A stretch of 64,000 nt of DNA from Clostridium sp. CAG:590 (GTDB lineage: Bacteria > Bacillota > Clostridia > Lachnospirales > Lachnospiraceae): assembly GCA_000431135.1 (NCBI GenBank), contig HF987896.1:61061-125060 (forward strand), written 5' to 3'. The position numbers were made by a program, and so were the translations under genes. Position 1 is the stretch's first letter. Each line of letters opens with the position of its first letter. Shown here one piece after another: positions 44,365-53,452 of this stretch. A model generated the notes under the pieces. It did no database searches, had not been told where the DNA came from, and saw only the letters and a list, made by a program, of their open reading frames with translations.

Positions 44365-45743
44365 TAACATTCCTCCTCATCATTACCAAAAACTCCAATG
44401 AAATCAATGGCGTCTATATTGAAAGGAGAACCCTCAATCATTCCATTTTTGTATAATTTTGACGGTGAATAATTTCCGTTAGCAGTCCAAGGATATATCT
44501 GGTGATCAATGGATAGGAAATCGATTGATTTTTTGTTTCGTTTTAGTATGTCCATGGGACCGACGTTATGTGTGGTAAAACATAATTGTCCTTGCCCATA
44601 TTCCATCATATATTCTAATAGTGCACATAGATATACATCGTGCAGATTGGAATCAAACTCATCAATGAATACAATTCCGCCATGAACCATTTCTCTTAAA
44701 TATACAAATAATCTAATGAGTTTTTTAATTCCTGTACTCTCAAATTCAGCATGAATCTTATAAGTGTCATATACCATGATGAGATCACATATATATAGGT
44801 TTTTGTTTTCTTTTCGATCAATTTCAATATTTTTTAAATCGGATTTGAAGATATGAAGAAATTCATATAGTTGTTCTATTGTTTTGGTGAACGGTTCATA
44901 TAAGTCCTTTTGGATAATATTATTTGTAATGTTTAATATGTTAAGAACGTTGCTTTCTTCAAGCTCTAAATAATATTTAGTAAAGGCAAAATCAGATTGG
45001 GCTGCCATATTGGCCTTTTCAATGTTTGAAAATGAATTGGTCATTAAATAGTCTCTGTGATCGTCTGGCTGGTCAACATATACATGTAGTTGCATGCCGA
45101 ATGAAAAAAGCAAAATGTTACTTCGTAAAAATGAATTTTCAATAATGCTTTTGTCGTTATCTTTCGGGAATAAATATTTTCTGCATAATATGGAACACAT
45201 GGATCCGGTTGACAGTAGATTTGCTGTTCTCATGACAATTGTATTATAAAAATTATTAGCCGAATCTTCTGCTTGAACAATTTCTCCATCGACTACCTTA
45301 TAGATTATGTTCAATGATTTGCTTTTGGATGTTGATTTTCGGTAGGACAATTCCTCGTTAGATATTACATATTTTTCTGAGATGTCCTTTGATATCATGA
45401 CACCATATCGATACAATAGGGGACTCTTATTCTTGTTGAAGCTCGTGACATACTCGACTTCCATATACAATTCGCCTGTATTTTTATTGATGAGTTCATC
45501 CAGAGTCTTTTGGGCAAGTGGATTGTTTAAATAGTTTGGATTAATAAGTATATTCTTGAGTATATCAATGGAAGTAATAATGCCGGATTTCCCCGAACCA
45601 TTCATTCCGTATATTCCTTTTATATTATAATTTTGCGTATCCGAAAAATTTGATAGTGTCTTTTTGTAAAATGATAATGTAATTTTGTGGTCTAAAGTTT
45701 TGATCCCACTCACAGAATAACTTATTAAATAGAAATATTTCAC
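44364..45743 (-). CDS. AAA-family ATPase (RloA/AAA_21 type), partner of the RloB-like protein
   Basis: The 459-residue ATPase has Walker A GMNGSGKS (46-53), a signature ESTGIKKLIRL (the S-x-G-x-K form of this family), Walker B IVFIDEFDSNLH with Asp360 and Glu361, and a FTTHN switch shortly after. A long middle insertion of about 150 residues carries many hydrophobic and acidic stretches and may sense a trigger. The GTG start follows a perfect GGAGGTGA with 5 bases between. It lies first in a two-gene minus-strand operon with visibly AT-richer sequence than gltBD beside it, suggesting transfer. Such pairs occur in abortive-infection loci (AbiL/RloAB-like). Confidence 0.7.
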   Translation of the reverse strand: MKYFYLISYSVSGIKTLDHKITLSFYKKTLSNFSDTQNYNIKGIYGMNGSGKSGIITSIDILKNILINPNYLNNPLAQKTLDELINKNTGELYMEVEYVTSFNKNKSPLLYRYGVMISKDISEKYVISNEELSYRKSTSKSKSLNIIYKVVDGEIVQAEDSANNFYNTIVMRTANLLSTGSMCSILCRKYLFPKDNDKSIIENSFLRSNILLFSFGMQLHVYVDQPDDHRDYLMTNSFSNIEKANMAAQSDFAFTKYYLELEESNVLNILNITNNIIQKDLYEPFTKTIEQLYEFLHIFKSDLKNIEIDRKENKNLYICDLIMVYDTYKIHAEFESTGIKKLIRLFVYLREMVHGGIVFIDEFDSNLHDVYLCALLEYMMEYGQGQLCFTTHNVGPMDILKRNKKSIDFLSIDHQIYPWTANGNYSPSKLYKNGMIEGSPFNIDAIDFIGVFGNDEEEC

Positions 45744-45764
45744 TTAAATCACCTCCGTGCAAAT

Positions 45765-45793
45765 ATAATAACATATAAAAAAAGGAAAATAAA
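45765..45793 (-). promoter_or_regulatory. Possible promoter of the ATPase/RloB-like operon
   Basis: Read on the minus strand, a weak TTTATT (45793-45788), 17 bases, then an extended TGTTATTAT (TATTAT at 45770-45765) lie about 20 bases before the GTG start. The -35 is poor, so this is tentative. Confidence 0.35.
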
Positions 45794-45846
45794 TACATAA
45801 TGTATATTTTTTTCTAAAATATTTTCGCGTAGATTTTACATATAAC

Positions 45847-45874
45847 TTGTATAATATACTTATTACGTTATAAT
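45847..45874 (+). promoter_or_regulatory. Sigma-A type promoter of the Big2-GDPD gene
   Basis: TTGTAT (45847-45852) and consensus TATAAT (45869-45874) are separated by 16 bases, 35 bases before the ATG at 45910. It is divergent from the ATPase operon. Confidence 0.6.
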
Positions 45875-45909
45875 GGAAAATGATAATAGAAAAGAGGTTG
45901 TAAAGGGAT

Positions 45910-47529
45910 ATGAAACGTAGAACATTAATAATGATGGTAATGGCATTCTTGTGTTGCATGATGGTTACAATGAATGTAAGTGCTGCAAAAGAGATTAAGG
46001 TTAAGAACATTACTTTGAAAAAATATGAAAAAACAGTGACTATATCAAAGGGCGAACGCCTTGCTTTGAAGGTCAGAGTTACACCATCAAAGGCGAAGAA
46101 TAAGAAATTAAAATGGAAATCAAATAAGAAAAAAGTGGCTTCTGTTACAAATAAAGGTGTGATTAGGGGAAGAAAAAAGGGAACCGCAAAGATTACAGCT
46201 ACAACAACAGATGGAAGTAATAAAAAGATCACATTGAAAGTGACGGTGGGTACCAAAGTTTCCGGTATCAAATTTACCAATGCGAGTGAACTGACGGAGC
46301 TTAAGGTGGGCTCTACATACAAACTGAACGTGGATGTGCAGCCGTCAAATGCATCCAATAAGAAGCTTCGATGGACATCGAGCAATGAGAATGTAGCAAC
46401 TGTTAATTCCTCCGGAAAAGTTAAAGGTATCGGGAACGGTACTGCGGTGATCACAGCGAAGACAACAGACGGAACGAATAAGAAGATCTCGAAGGTAGTG
46501 AAAGTGGTTACATATGTTAAGTCTATTACACTGAATACTGAATCAAATTCTGTGTATTGGCAGGAAATAAAAGGACGGGGAATTTTCTTGATGACAGGAA
46601 AATCGGTAAAAATAGATGCGGAGATCTCACCTTCTGGTGCATCGGACAAAACATTGAGCTGGTCCTCCGGTAATCCGGAAGTTGCAACTGTTTCAGACAA
46701 TGGGACGATTACAGCTGTCGGAAATGGCATTGCAATCATTACGGTTCAGGCAATGGATAAAGGACAGAAGAAAAAGACGTATTATGTATATTCGAGTGCT
46801 TTGGAGCGTGGGGAGTGTACTTATATTGCCCATCGTGGACGATGTGATATGGCGCCGGATAATTCCATGGCGGCATTTAAGCTTGGATTGGAAAGCGGAT
46901 ATGATGCAATAGAGTTGGATATCTGGCCGACAAAGGATAATGAGTTTGTTGTGTCACATAATGAATCATTAGAAAGCGCCACGGGTTATAAGGTTAATGT
47001 CACGGATCTTACACTGGAACAGGCAACTGCATATCGTATTACAATTGGAAAAAATGTTGAGCAATACCAGAATGAATATATTCCATCTTTGAATCAGGTT
47101 CTGGAGCTGGCACAGCATTATCCGACAAAAAAGCTGTCAGTTGAATTGAAAACAGTATTTACACAGGAACAGTTGATCAAATTGTTGACGGAATTAGAAA
47201 AAAGAGGACTGACGGAACGTGTAAAGTTGATCACATTTTGTCCCGATAATCTGAAAAGAATCCGAGATCTTAAGGAAATGGGAGGAGATACAATCGCTCT
47301 TGAATATCTAACAGATTCACCAAGTGGGAATACGATTGCGTTGTGCAAACAATATAGTGCTGACCTGGGAGCCAAATATGTTGGTGTAACAGAGACGCAG
47401 GTTCGTCAGATGCATAGTTTGGGTTTGAAGGTTAATGTGTGGACAGTTAGAAACTACCTGGATGCATATCATATGGTGAATAGTCTTAAGGTGGATGCAC
47501 TGACAACGGATTATATGTTCTTTAGATAA
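45910..47529 (+). CDS. Secreted glycerophosphodiester phosphodiesterase with three Big2 domains
   Basis: The 539-residue protein is exported by a signal peptide (cleaved near VSA). Three Big2 immunoglobulin-like domains (about 31-115, 118-200, 205-295) follow and may hold it at the wall. The GDPD barrel (about 300-539) has AHRGRCDMAPDNSMAAF with His308, the metal-binding ELDIW pair (Glu335, Asp337), SHNESL with His350, and LSVELK in the middle. GDPD enzymes cut glycerophosphodiesters, and secreted ones (GlpQ type) trim glycerol-phosphate polymers. Given four glycerophosphotransferase-family genes in this window, wall-polymer turnover is its most natural role. Phospholipid head-group scavenging is the alternative. 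Confidence 0.88.
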   Translation: MKRRTLIMMVMAFLCCMMVTMNVSAAKEIKVKNITLKKYEKTVTISKGERLALKVRVTPSKAKNKKLKWKSNKKKVASVTNKGVIRGRKKGTAKITATTTDGSNKKITLKVTVGTKVSGIKFTNASELTELKVGSTYKLNVDVQPSNASNKKLRWTSSNENVATVNSSGKVKGIGNGTAVITAKTTDGTNKKISKVVKVVTYVKSITLNTESNSVYWQEIKGRGIFLMTGKSVKIDAEISPSGASDKTLSWSSGNPEVATVSDNGTITAVGNGIAIITVQAMDKGQKKKTYYVYSSALERGECTYIAHRGRCDMAPDNSMAAFKLGLESGYDAIELDIWPTKDNEFVVSHNESLESATGYKVNVTDLTLEQATAYRITIGKNVEQYQNEYIPSLNQVLELAQHYPTKKLSVELKTVFTQEQLIKLLTELEKRGLTERVKLITFCPDNLKRIRDLKEMGGDTIALEYLTDSPSGNTIALCKQYSADLGAKYVGVTETQVRQMHSLGLKVNVWTVRNYLDAYHMVNSLKVDALTTDYMFFR

Positions 47530-47550
47530 AAGATTTCATATACTTTTCCT

Positions 47551-47578
47551 TTTAGTATTATAAAATATGTGGTAGAAT
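47551..47578 (+). promoter_or_regulatory. Extended -10 promoter before the tandem GT2 gene
   Basis: TGGTAGAAT gives a TG-extended TAGAAT (47573-47578), with a weak TTTAGT 16 bases upstream (47551-47556). A start near 47585 would exclude an upstream in-frame start at 47569 and support the ATG at 47623. Confidence 0.45.
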
Positions 47579-47622
47579 ACAAATATCTATGGATAAAGCA
47601 GAGAAAGGTATTGTGGAATAGT

Positions 47623-49719
47623 ATGAAGAAGGTATCGGTTATCATTCCCATATATAATGTGGAGAATTATATAGAAGAGTGTCTTGTGTCAGCATTGAAT
47701 CAGACGCTCAAGGATATTGAGATTATTTGTGTGGATGATGGAACGAAAGATTCGTCTATGGAGATTGTAGAACGTTATGCCCAAAAGGATGATCGTATTG
47801 TAATAATTCATCGGGAAAATGGTGGTTTGTCGGCAGCACGTAATACCGGGTTAGAAGCGGCAACCGGTGAGTATGTGTATTTTTTGGATAGTGATGACTA
47901 TATTACAGAAGATATGTTAGAGATCCTGTATCATGAATGTAAGAAGGATGATCTCGACAATATTTATTTTGATGCAGAATCTTTTTATGAAAGTGAAGAA
48001 GTGAAGCAGGAGCAACCACAGTATATACATTATTATCGCAGACCGGCGGCGTTTGAGCAGGTTATGTCAGGACCGGAACTATACGCAACGATGGAGAATT
48101 TGAACTGTTATCGCCCATCCGCCTGTTTACAGATGTTAAGGCGTTCTCTGTTGTTGGATCAGGGAATTACGTTTTATGAGGGGATTGTACATGAAGATCA
48201 ACTGTTTACCATACAGGCAATTCTGGTAGCAAAGAGAGCAAAACATATGGATATTCCATTTTATAAACGTAGAGTACGGGCTGGTTCGATTATGACAGCA
48301 TCAAAAGAGTTCCAGAGTTCTTATGGATATTTTGTGTGTCTGTCGCAGATTAAGAAGCTGGTGCTGGAGAGGAATTATCAGGATCCGGAACTTATGCGTG
48401 CATTGAAGAAGCGAATGCTTGCACTGCAGAAGATGGCGGCGAAAGATGTAGATAATATTCCGTATGAGGGATTGGGAAAGGAATTAGAGAATCATCCACT
48501 TACGGAGCAAATAGATTATCTCTTATGGGTGAGAGGGTTGGCAGAATGTCGACAGTTAAATAATGAACGGGTAAATGAATCGAAGCAGATGATGGAGAAA
48601 AAGATCGCGGATATTAAGAATTCTACGACATTTCGGTTGGGCGGGAGAATCCTATATATACCAAGAAAAACGGTAAACTTTATTAAGAATATAAAGTATA
48701 AGGGATGGAAATGTACAATAGCTGGAATACAGCGCAAATTTGCAAAAAAAGAACAGGACTTATCTCCAGATCATGTTTGTGTCAGCGTAATTATTCCGAT
48801 GTACAATGCCAGGAAATATTTAAGAGAATGTCTGGAACGTTTACTTATGCAGACACTTCAGTCCATTGAGATCATTTGTGTAAATGATGGATCCACGGAT
48901 GGAACATTGGCACTACTACAGGAGTATGAGAAAAAAGATTCCAGAATCCGTATAGTGAATCAGGAGAATCAGGGTGCAGGAATCGCAAGAAATAATGGAA
49001 TGGCGGTTGCACAGGGAGAATATTATCTGTTCCTGGATGCAGATGATATTTTTGATAAGAGATTGTGTGAAAAAGCATATTATAAGGCAAAATATGATGC
49101 TGCTGATGTTGTACTGTTCCAGGCATTTCGTTATAATGTGCAGACTTGCAAAAAAGAAGAAATGAACTGGGTATTAAAGGAACAATTACTGCCAAAGCAC
49201 ATGCCATTTTCTATCAAAGATGTAGGAAATAAGATTTATCAGATTACAACGGCGTGCCCATGGTCGAAGATGTTCCGGGCAGATTTTGTGAAACAGCAAC
49301 ATTTAACATTTCAGAATGTGAAAAATGCGAATGATGTATTTTTTGTTCGAACAGCGTTAGCTTGCGCAAATCGGATTACAGTTGTGAAAAAACGGCTGGT
49401 TACCTATCGTTTTAATGATGGAAATAATATTCAGTCAGGAAAGAGCAAGGCACCGATTGAATTCTACAAAGCATTTAAAGCGTTGAAAGAAGAATTGATT
49501 CAAAGAAATCTGTATAGCAAAGTAGAGAAAAGTTATGTGAATATGGTTTTGAAAGAGAGTTTGTTTAACCTTGAAACAACAAAGGATGAAAAAGCAAAGC
49601 AGATCATATTGGATACCCTTAGAGGAGAGGGTTTTGCATTCTTTGAATTGGATAAATATAGCAAGAATTATTTCTATGATAAGAAGGACTATGAGAAATA
49701 TCAGAAATTAAAGGCTTAG
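47623..49719 (+). CDS. Tandem GT2 glycosyltransferase (two catalytic domains)
   Basis: Two full GT2 domains lie in one chain. The first begins at the N-terminus with VSVIIPIYNVENYI, VDDGTKDSS, AARNTGLEA and LDSDDYI. A basic helical linker of about 80 residues (about 310-390) follows. The second has VSVIIPMYNARKYL, VNDGSTDGT, ARNNGMAVAQGEY and LDADDIF. The two halves differ through most positions, so this is an old duplication or fusion and each half may use its own donor or acceptor. I start at the ATG at 47623 (698 residues), which gives the usual KKVSVIIP opening. It begins a long glycan segment together with the membrane transferase that follows 22 bases later. Confidence 0.85.
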   Translation: MKKVSVIIPIYNVENYIEECLVSALNQTLKDIEIICVDDGTKDSSMEIVERYAQKDDRIVIIHRENGGLSAARNTGLEAATGEYVYFLDSDDYITEDMLEILYHECKKDDLDNIYFDAESFYESEEVKQEQPQYIHYYRRPAAFEQVMSGPELYATMENLNCYRPSACLQMLRRSLLLDQGITFYEGIVHEDQLFTIQAILVAKRAKHMDIPFYKRRVRAGSIMTASKEFQSSYGYFVCLSQIKKLVLERNYQDPELMRALKKRMLALQKMAAKDVDNIPYEGLGKELENHPLTEQIDYLLWVRGLAECRQLNNERVNESKQMMEKKIADIKNSTTFRLGGRILYIPRKTVNFIKNIKYKGWKCTIAGIQRKFAKKEQDLSPDHVCVSVIIPMYNARKYLRECLERLLMQTLQSIEIICVNDGSTDGTLALLQEYEKKDSRIRIVNQENQGAGIARNNGMAVAQGEYYLFLDADDIFDKRLCEKAYYKAKYDAADVVLFQAFRYNVQTCKKEEMNWVLKEQLLPKHMPFSIKDVGNKIYQITTACPWSKMFRADFVKQQHLTFQNVKNANDVFFVRTALACANRITVVKKRLVTYRFNDGNNIQSGKSKAPIEFYKAFKALKEELIQRNLYSKVEKSYVNMVLKESLFNLETTKDEKAKQIILDTLRGEGFAFFELDKYSKNYFYDKKDYEKYQKLKA

Positions 49720-49741
49720 AACAAGATAGATGGAGGCAGAT

Positions 49742-51652
49742 ATGCTAGATATACTAGGAATAGCAATTGCATTATTGGGTGTTATCGGATTGGCGTGTGT
49801 ATTCTATTGTTTGGTGAAAGTTAGCCCGGAAGAGAGTTTTGCATCATCCGTAATGTCGATTTTGTTAGTTATATATATTGCAGGGTTATGTAAGCATACG
49901 GCGATAGGATTATATTGTCTGTATGTAGCAGCAATTGTAGGAATTGTATTGTTAATAATATATTCTGTGAAACAAAAGAATAACTTATTGAAACGATTTT
50001 TTACGCCTGGTATCGTTATGATAATTGGAATTACCGGAGTTGGTGTAATTGCTTTTCATGGAATGCAGATCTGCAATTGGGATGAGTTGTATCAATGGGG
50101 GAAAGCAGCTAACTATATGGTGATATATGATCAGTTGCCGAGTGGAGCAAATTTTTCAGGAGAATCTTTGCTATTATCAAGCACAACATTTTTTCACTAT
50201 TTTATTGAAAAAATAGGATTTTGGTTTACAGGGGACATAACAGAGAGTTCCTATTATGTATCTAATCTGTTATTGTGGTTTTCGGCGTTACTATTACCGA
50301 TATCCGGAACAACTTGGAAAGAGTGGAAACGTATCGGAGCGTATGGTGTTTTTCATTTTTTGCTGACTGCGATGATATTTGTACAACCGTACTATAATAT
50401 ATATACAGATCAAGCTACGGCATATTGGGCCGGATGTGTGATTGCGTGGTTGTTGTTAGAAAAATGGAATTTACGAAATGTTTATTTGATTCCGCTTGTA
50501 TTAGTTAATGTAGGTCTTATGAAGAGTATGGTAGGACCTTTATTCGCAGTCATTGTCATTGTTGCATTGATTGTTGTTCATTGTGCCACAAAGAGATTTG
50601 AAGGAGAGAAAATATTATCTTCCGGATGGAAACAAAATATATTTTCGAAAAAGGGAATTGCTGTTATAGCAGTTATTGTATCCCCGTTTCTTCTTATGGG
50701 CATCTGGTCTGTTAAGACCGGACAAAATGGTATTATGCGCTTTCAATCATTGTTTGTTGTGAAAGGGCAAGAAGACCGTTTTATAAAAACTTTAAAATCC
50801 ATGATTGGTTGGATATTCCAATCTGTAACGTTAAAAGATGATAAACTGTACTTATCATATGGTATATTCTTTGTACTAACTGTTGCGATGGTGAGTGTAA
50901 TCGCACCACTATTACTTAGTCGAAAGCAGATGACAAAGTATAAGAGTCTTATGGTTTTTTATTTAGTGGGATTTGTGGCATATTTTGTAATTATGCTCAT
51001 AGCGTATATTACCGTATTTGGGTATGAAGATAGTGTACGGGCACAATCGTTGAATCGTTATTATTCGGATTATATGATGCTTGGAATTGTGCCGTTGACT
51101 ATGCCTTTATTTGAACGTTCATTCGTTAACAGAGCTGCATCATATTTACAAAAGGGAATTTTGCTTATTTGTGTTATTGCAATGTTGTATGGAAGCAGCG
51201 ACTATTTGTTGCCAAATCTCTGTCATATGTATGCCGTGGATACGCAACAGTATGAAAAGCGGGAAAACTTGACGCTGTATGCGGGTAAGGTAAAGAAACT
51301 GACGGGAGAGGAAGGAAAGATCTATTTTATCAATCAAAAACAATCCGGTTTATATACACTAGTAGCAGACTATGAAATGGGTGATCAGGTAAGTAGAAAC
51401 GGTATGTGTTTTAAATTTCGAAAAAATAAGAAAGAGGCTATATTAGGATTGATGGAATATCCAATAAGTACACTGCCTAATGTCCTTGAGGAACAGCAGT
51501 ATTCATATTTATGGGTATATTCTGTAGATAACTATTTCAAAAAGAATGTGAAAAAATTATTTGGTATAGAGAAAGTAAAAAATGGTGATTTTTATAAGGT
51601 GCTTAATACAGAACATGGAATTGTGTTAGAGTATATAGGAAATGTACAATAG
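49742..51652 (+). CDS. Polytopic membrane protein, putative GT-C transferase or polymerase
   Basis: About 12 hydrophobic helices fill the first 480 of 636 residues, then a soluble C-terminal domain. A first outside loop shows CNWDELYQWG (Asp114, Glu115). The acidic pair in this place is typical of GT-C enzymes that take sugars from polyprenyl-phosphate carriers. A GENF-like FSGESLLLSSTTFFHYF stretch follows. The ATG at 49742 has GGAGG 5 bases upstream; the ATG at 49730 does not. It could add side-branch sugars outside the membrane or act as a Wzy-like polymerase. Family assignment is tentative. Confidence 0.58.
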   Translation: MLDILGIAIALLGVIGLACVFYCLVKVSPEESFASSVMSILLVIYIAGLCKHTAIGLYCLYVAAIVGIVLLIIYSVKQKNNLLKRFFTPGIVMIIGITGVGVIAFHGMQICNWDELYQWGKAANYMVIYDQLPSGANFSGESLLLSSTTFFHYFIEKIGFWFTGDITESSYYVSNLLLWFSALLLPISGTTWKEWKRIGAYGVFHFLLTAMIFVQPYYNIYTDQATAYWAGCVIAWLLLEKWNLRNVYLIPLVLVNVGLMKSMVGPLFAVIVIVALIVVHCATKRFEGEKILSSGWKQNIFSKKGIAVIAVIVSPFLLMGIWSVKTGQNGIMRFQSLFVVKGQEDRFIKTLKSMIGWIFQSVTLKDDKLYLSYGIFFVLTVAMVSVIAPLLLSRKQMTKYKSLMVFYLVGFVAYFVIMLIAYITVFGYEDSVRAQSLNRYYSDYMMLGIVPLTMPLFERSFVNRAASYLQKGILLICVIAMLYGSSDYLLPNLCHMYAVDTQQYEKRENLTLYAGKVKKLTGEEGKIYFINQKQSGLYTLVADYEMGDQVSRNGMCFKFRKNKKEAILGLMEYPISTLPNVLEEQQYSYLWVYSVDNYFKKNVKKLFGIEKVKNGDFYKVLNTEHGIVLEYIGNVQ

Positions 51653-51687
51653 ACACTTGTGATGCGGTAAATGAGAAGGAAATAATA

Positions 51688-52578
51688 ATGGTTCAGATAT
51701 TAATGTCGACTTACAATGGGGAACAATATATTCGGGAACAGTTGGATTCGATTTTGAATCAATCTTATCAGGACATTCAGATTCAGATTCGGGATGATGG
51801 ATCGTCGGATGGTACGATTGCCATATTAAAAGAATATAGTGAGAAATATGGTAATATTCAATATTATGTGGGAGAAAATGTTGGAGCCTGTGCCAGTTTT
51901 TTTGAATTATTTAATTATAGGGAGTATAATGCTGATTATTATGCCACTTGTGATCAGGATGATGTGTGGATGGAGGACAAGATTGCAGTCGCAGTTAAGC
52001 GATTAGAAAACAATGATCAGGTCGCATTATATTGTTGCAGGACACAATTAGTGGATGAACACTTACGACCTTTAGAAGATCATTTGAGAAATTATTGTCC
52101 AAGACCTTCTTTTGGAAATGCGATGATTGAGAATATCTGTACCGGTTGCACAATTGTGTTTAACAAAAAGTTGTATCAGATGATTAGGGGAAAGCGACCG
52201 CAACATTGTGTGATTCATGACATGTGGTTGTATCAGGTAGCAAGCTGCTTTGGCGCTGTAATTTATGATGAACAGCCGCATATATATTATCGTCAGCATT
52301 CCGGTAATGTGATTGGATTAGATCAGGGTAGAATAGGATTGATTAAACGTCAGATTCAATCATTGAAACGGTTTAGAGGGAAATATACTGCTCAGATGAG
52401 AGAATTCTGTCAGATGTTTGAGTTAGATGGGGAGAATAGAAAACTAGCGAATATCGTTGTAAGTACACAGACATCGTGGAATGCCAGAGTGGATGTGTTG
52501 AGAGAGAGAAGAATTTATAGACAGGGGAAATTTGATAATATATTATTTAAGTTAATGTTGTTTTGTGGCATTTTGTAA
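51688..52578 (+). CDS. GT2 glycosyltransferase (rhamnosyltransferase-like)
   Basis: This 296-residue GT2 enzyme has VQILMSTYNGEQYI, RDDGSSDGT and the diagnostic CDQDDVW motif, with HDMWLYQVA and YYRQHSGNVIG after it. This style matches the rhamnosyltransferase-type (RfbF/RgpB-like) group. It is a paralogue of the 297-residue gene at 54.6 kb, which shares STYNG and DQDDVW. A final hydrophobic stretch may contact the membrane. It probably adds a deoxyhexose in the third polymer module. The name is inferred from motif style. Confidence 0.83.
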   Translation: MVQILMSTYNGEQYIREQLDSILNQSYQDIQIQIRDDGSSDGTIAILKEYSEKYGNIQYYVGENVGACASFFELFNYREYNADYYATCDQDDVWMEDKIAVAVKRLENNDQVALYCCRTQLVDEHLRPLEDHLRNYCPRPSFGNAMIENICTGCTIVFNKKLYQMIRGKRPQHCVIHDMWLYQVASCFGAVIYDEQPHIYYRQHSGNVIGLDQGRIGLIKRQIQSLKRFRGKYTAQMREFCQMFELDGENRKLANIVVSTQTSWNARVDVLRERRIYRQGKFDNILFKLMLFCGIL

Positions 52579-52604
52579 GAAGGTGTGCAGTTATTGTACC
52601 AATC

Positions 52605-52633
52605 TTGTATAAATGAACATAATGTGTTAAAAT
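52605..52633 (+). promoter_or_regulatory. Sigma-A type promoter before the GT2 gene at 52.66 kb
   Basis: TTGTAT (52605-52610) and TAAAAT (52628-52633) are 17 bases apart, 28 bases before the ATG at 52662. It would give the 52.6-64 kb block its own start. Confidence 0.55.
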
Positions 52634-52661
52634 ATCGAAGATATTGTTTAGGAGTAAAGAA

Positions 52662-53447
52662 ATGGAGCATACATTTGTAATATGTGCATACAAAGAAAGT
52701 CCATATATAGAAGATTGTATTCGTTCCCTTCGGGAACAATCGGTACCATCTGATATCATTATTGCAACAGCTACTCCGAATGACTATATCCGGGCAATTG
52801 CAGAAAAGTATGGATATCCGTTATATATCAAGGAAGGACAACCGAATATTGCGGAAGATTGGAATTATGGTTATTCACAAGTGCAAACGCCATACCTTAC
52901 AATTGCACATCAGGACGATATATATTTGAAGGATTATACGAAGCATGTACTTGAAGAGTTTCAACGATCAAAGAAACCATTGATCTATTTTAGCGACTAT
53001 GCGGAATTACGTGGTGATCGTATTGTGACAAGTAATAAGCTGCTTCGGGTAAAGAGGTTAATGTTATTACCGATGCATTTTCGATGGACATATTCAAATC
53101 GGTTTATTCGGCGCAGAATATTGTCTTTTGGATCTCCGATATGTTGTCCGTCTGTCGCATATGCGAGAGAGAATCTTCCGAATCCCGTATTTTCAACAGG
53201 ATTCCGAAGTAATGAGGACTGGGAGGCATGGGAGAAGCTTTCCAAGTTGCAAGGTGACTTTATATTTGATCGTCATATTATGATGTATCACCGAATACAT
53301 GAGGAATCGGAGACGTCTGCTATTATTCATGATAATAAGCGGTCAGATGAAGATGTATTGATGTATCAGAAATTTTGGCCGAGTCCGATTGTTAAATTGT
53401 TAGTTAAGTTATATGCAAGTGGACAGAAGTCGAATGATTTGGAGTAG
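52662..53447 (+). CDS. GT2-family glycosyltransferase
   Basis: This 261-residue enzyme has EHTFVICAYKESPYI at the N-terminus, the IATATPNDYI stretch in place of the canonical DDGSTD, and AHQDDIY as the metal-binding motif, with GFRSNEDWEAWEKL as the acceptor-side part. The ATG at 52662 with AGGAG 6 bases upstream is preferred to the TTG at 52644. The final base of its stop codon overlaps the first possible start of the next gene. The N-terminal replacement of the common motif marks it as divergent, and its donor is unknown. Confidence 0.82.
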   Translation: MEHTFVICAYKESPYIEDCIRSLREQSVPSDIIIATATPNDYIRAIAEKYGYPLYIKEGQPNIAEDWNYGYSQVQTPYLTIAHQDDIYLKDYTKHVLEEFQRSKKPLIYFSDYAELRGDRIVTSNKLLRVKRLMLLPMHFRWTYSNRFIRRRILSFGSPICCPSVAYARENLPNPVFSTGFRSNEDWEAWEKLSKLQGDFIFDRHIMMYHRIHEESETSAIIHDNKRSDEDVLMYQKFWPSPIVKLLVKLYASGQKSNDLE

Positions 53448-53452
53448 TGTTT

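Noticed and set aside
43834..45743. Septu, Gabija or retron assignment for the ATPase pair
   Set aside because: No HNH motif (Septu PtuB), no UvrD-like helicase or fused OLD nuclease (Gabija), and no reverse transcriptase or msr/msd region.
45744..46739. Long minus-strand open frame (331 codons) next to the ATPase
   Set aside because: It is antisense to the Big2 domains of a well-supported gene, has no family pattern, and its length follows from the repetitive Lys/Thr/Val codons on the other strand.
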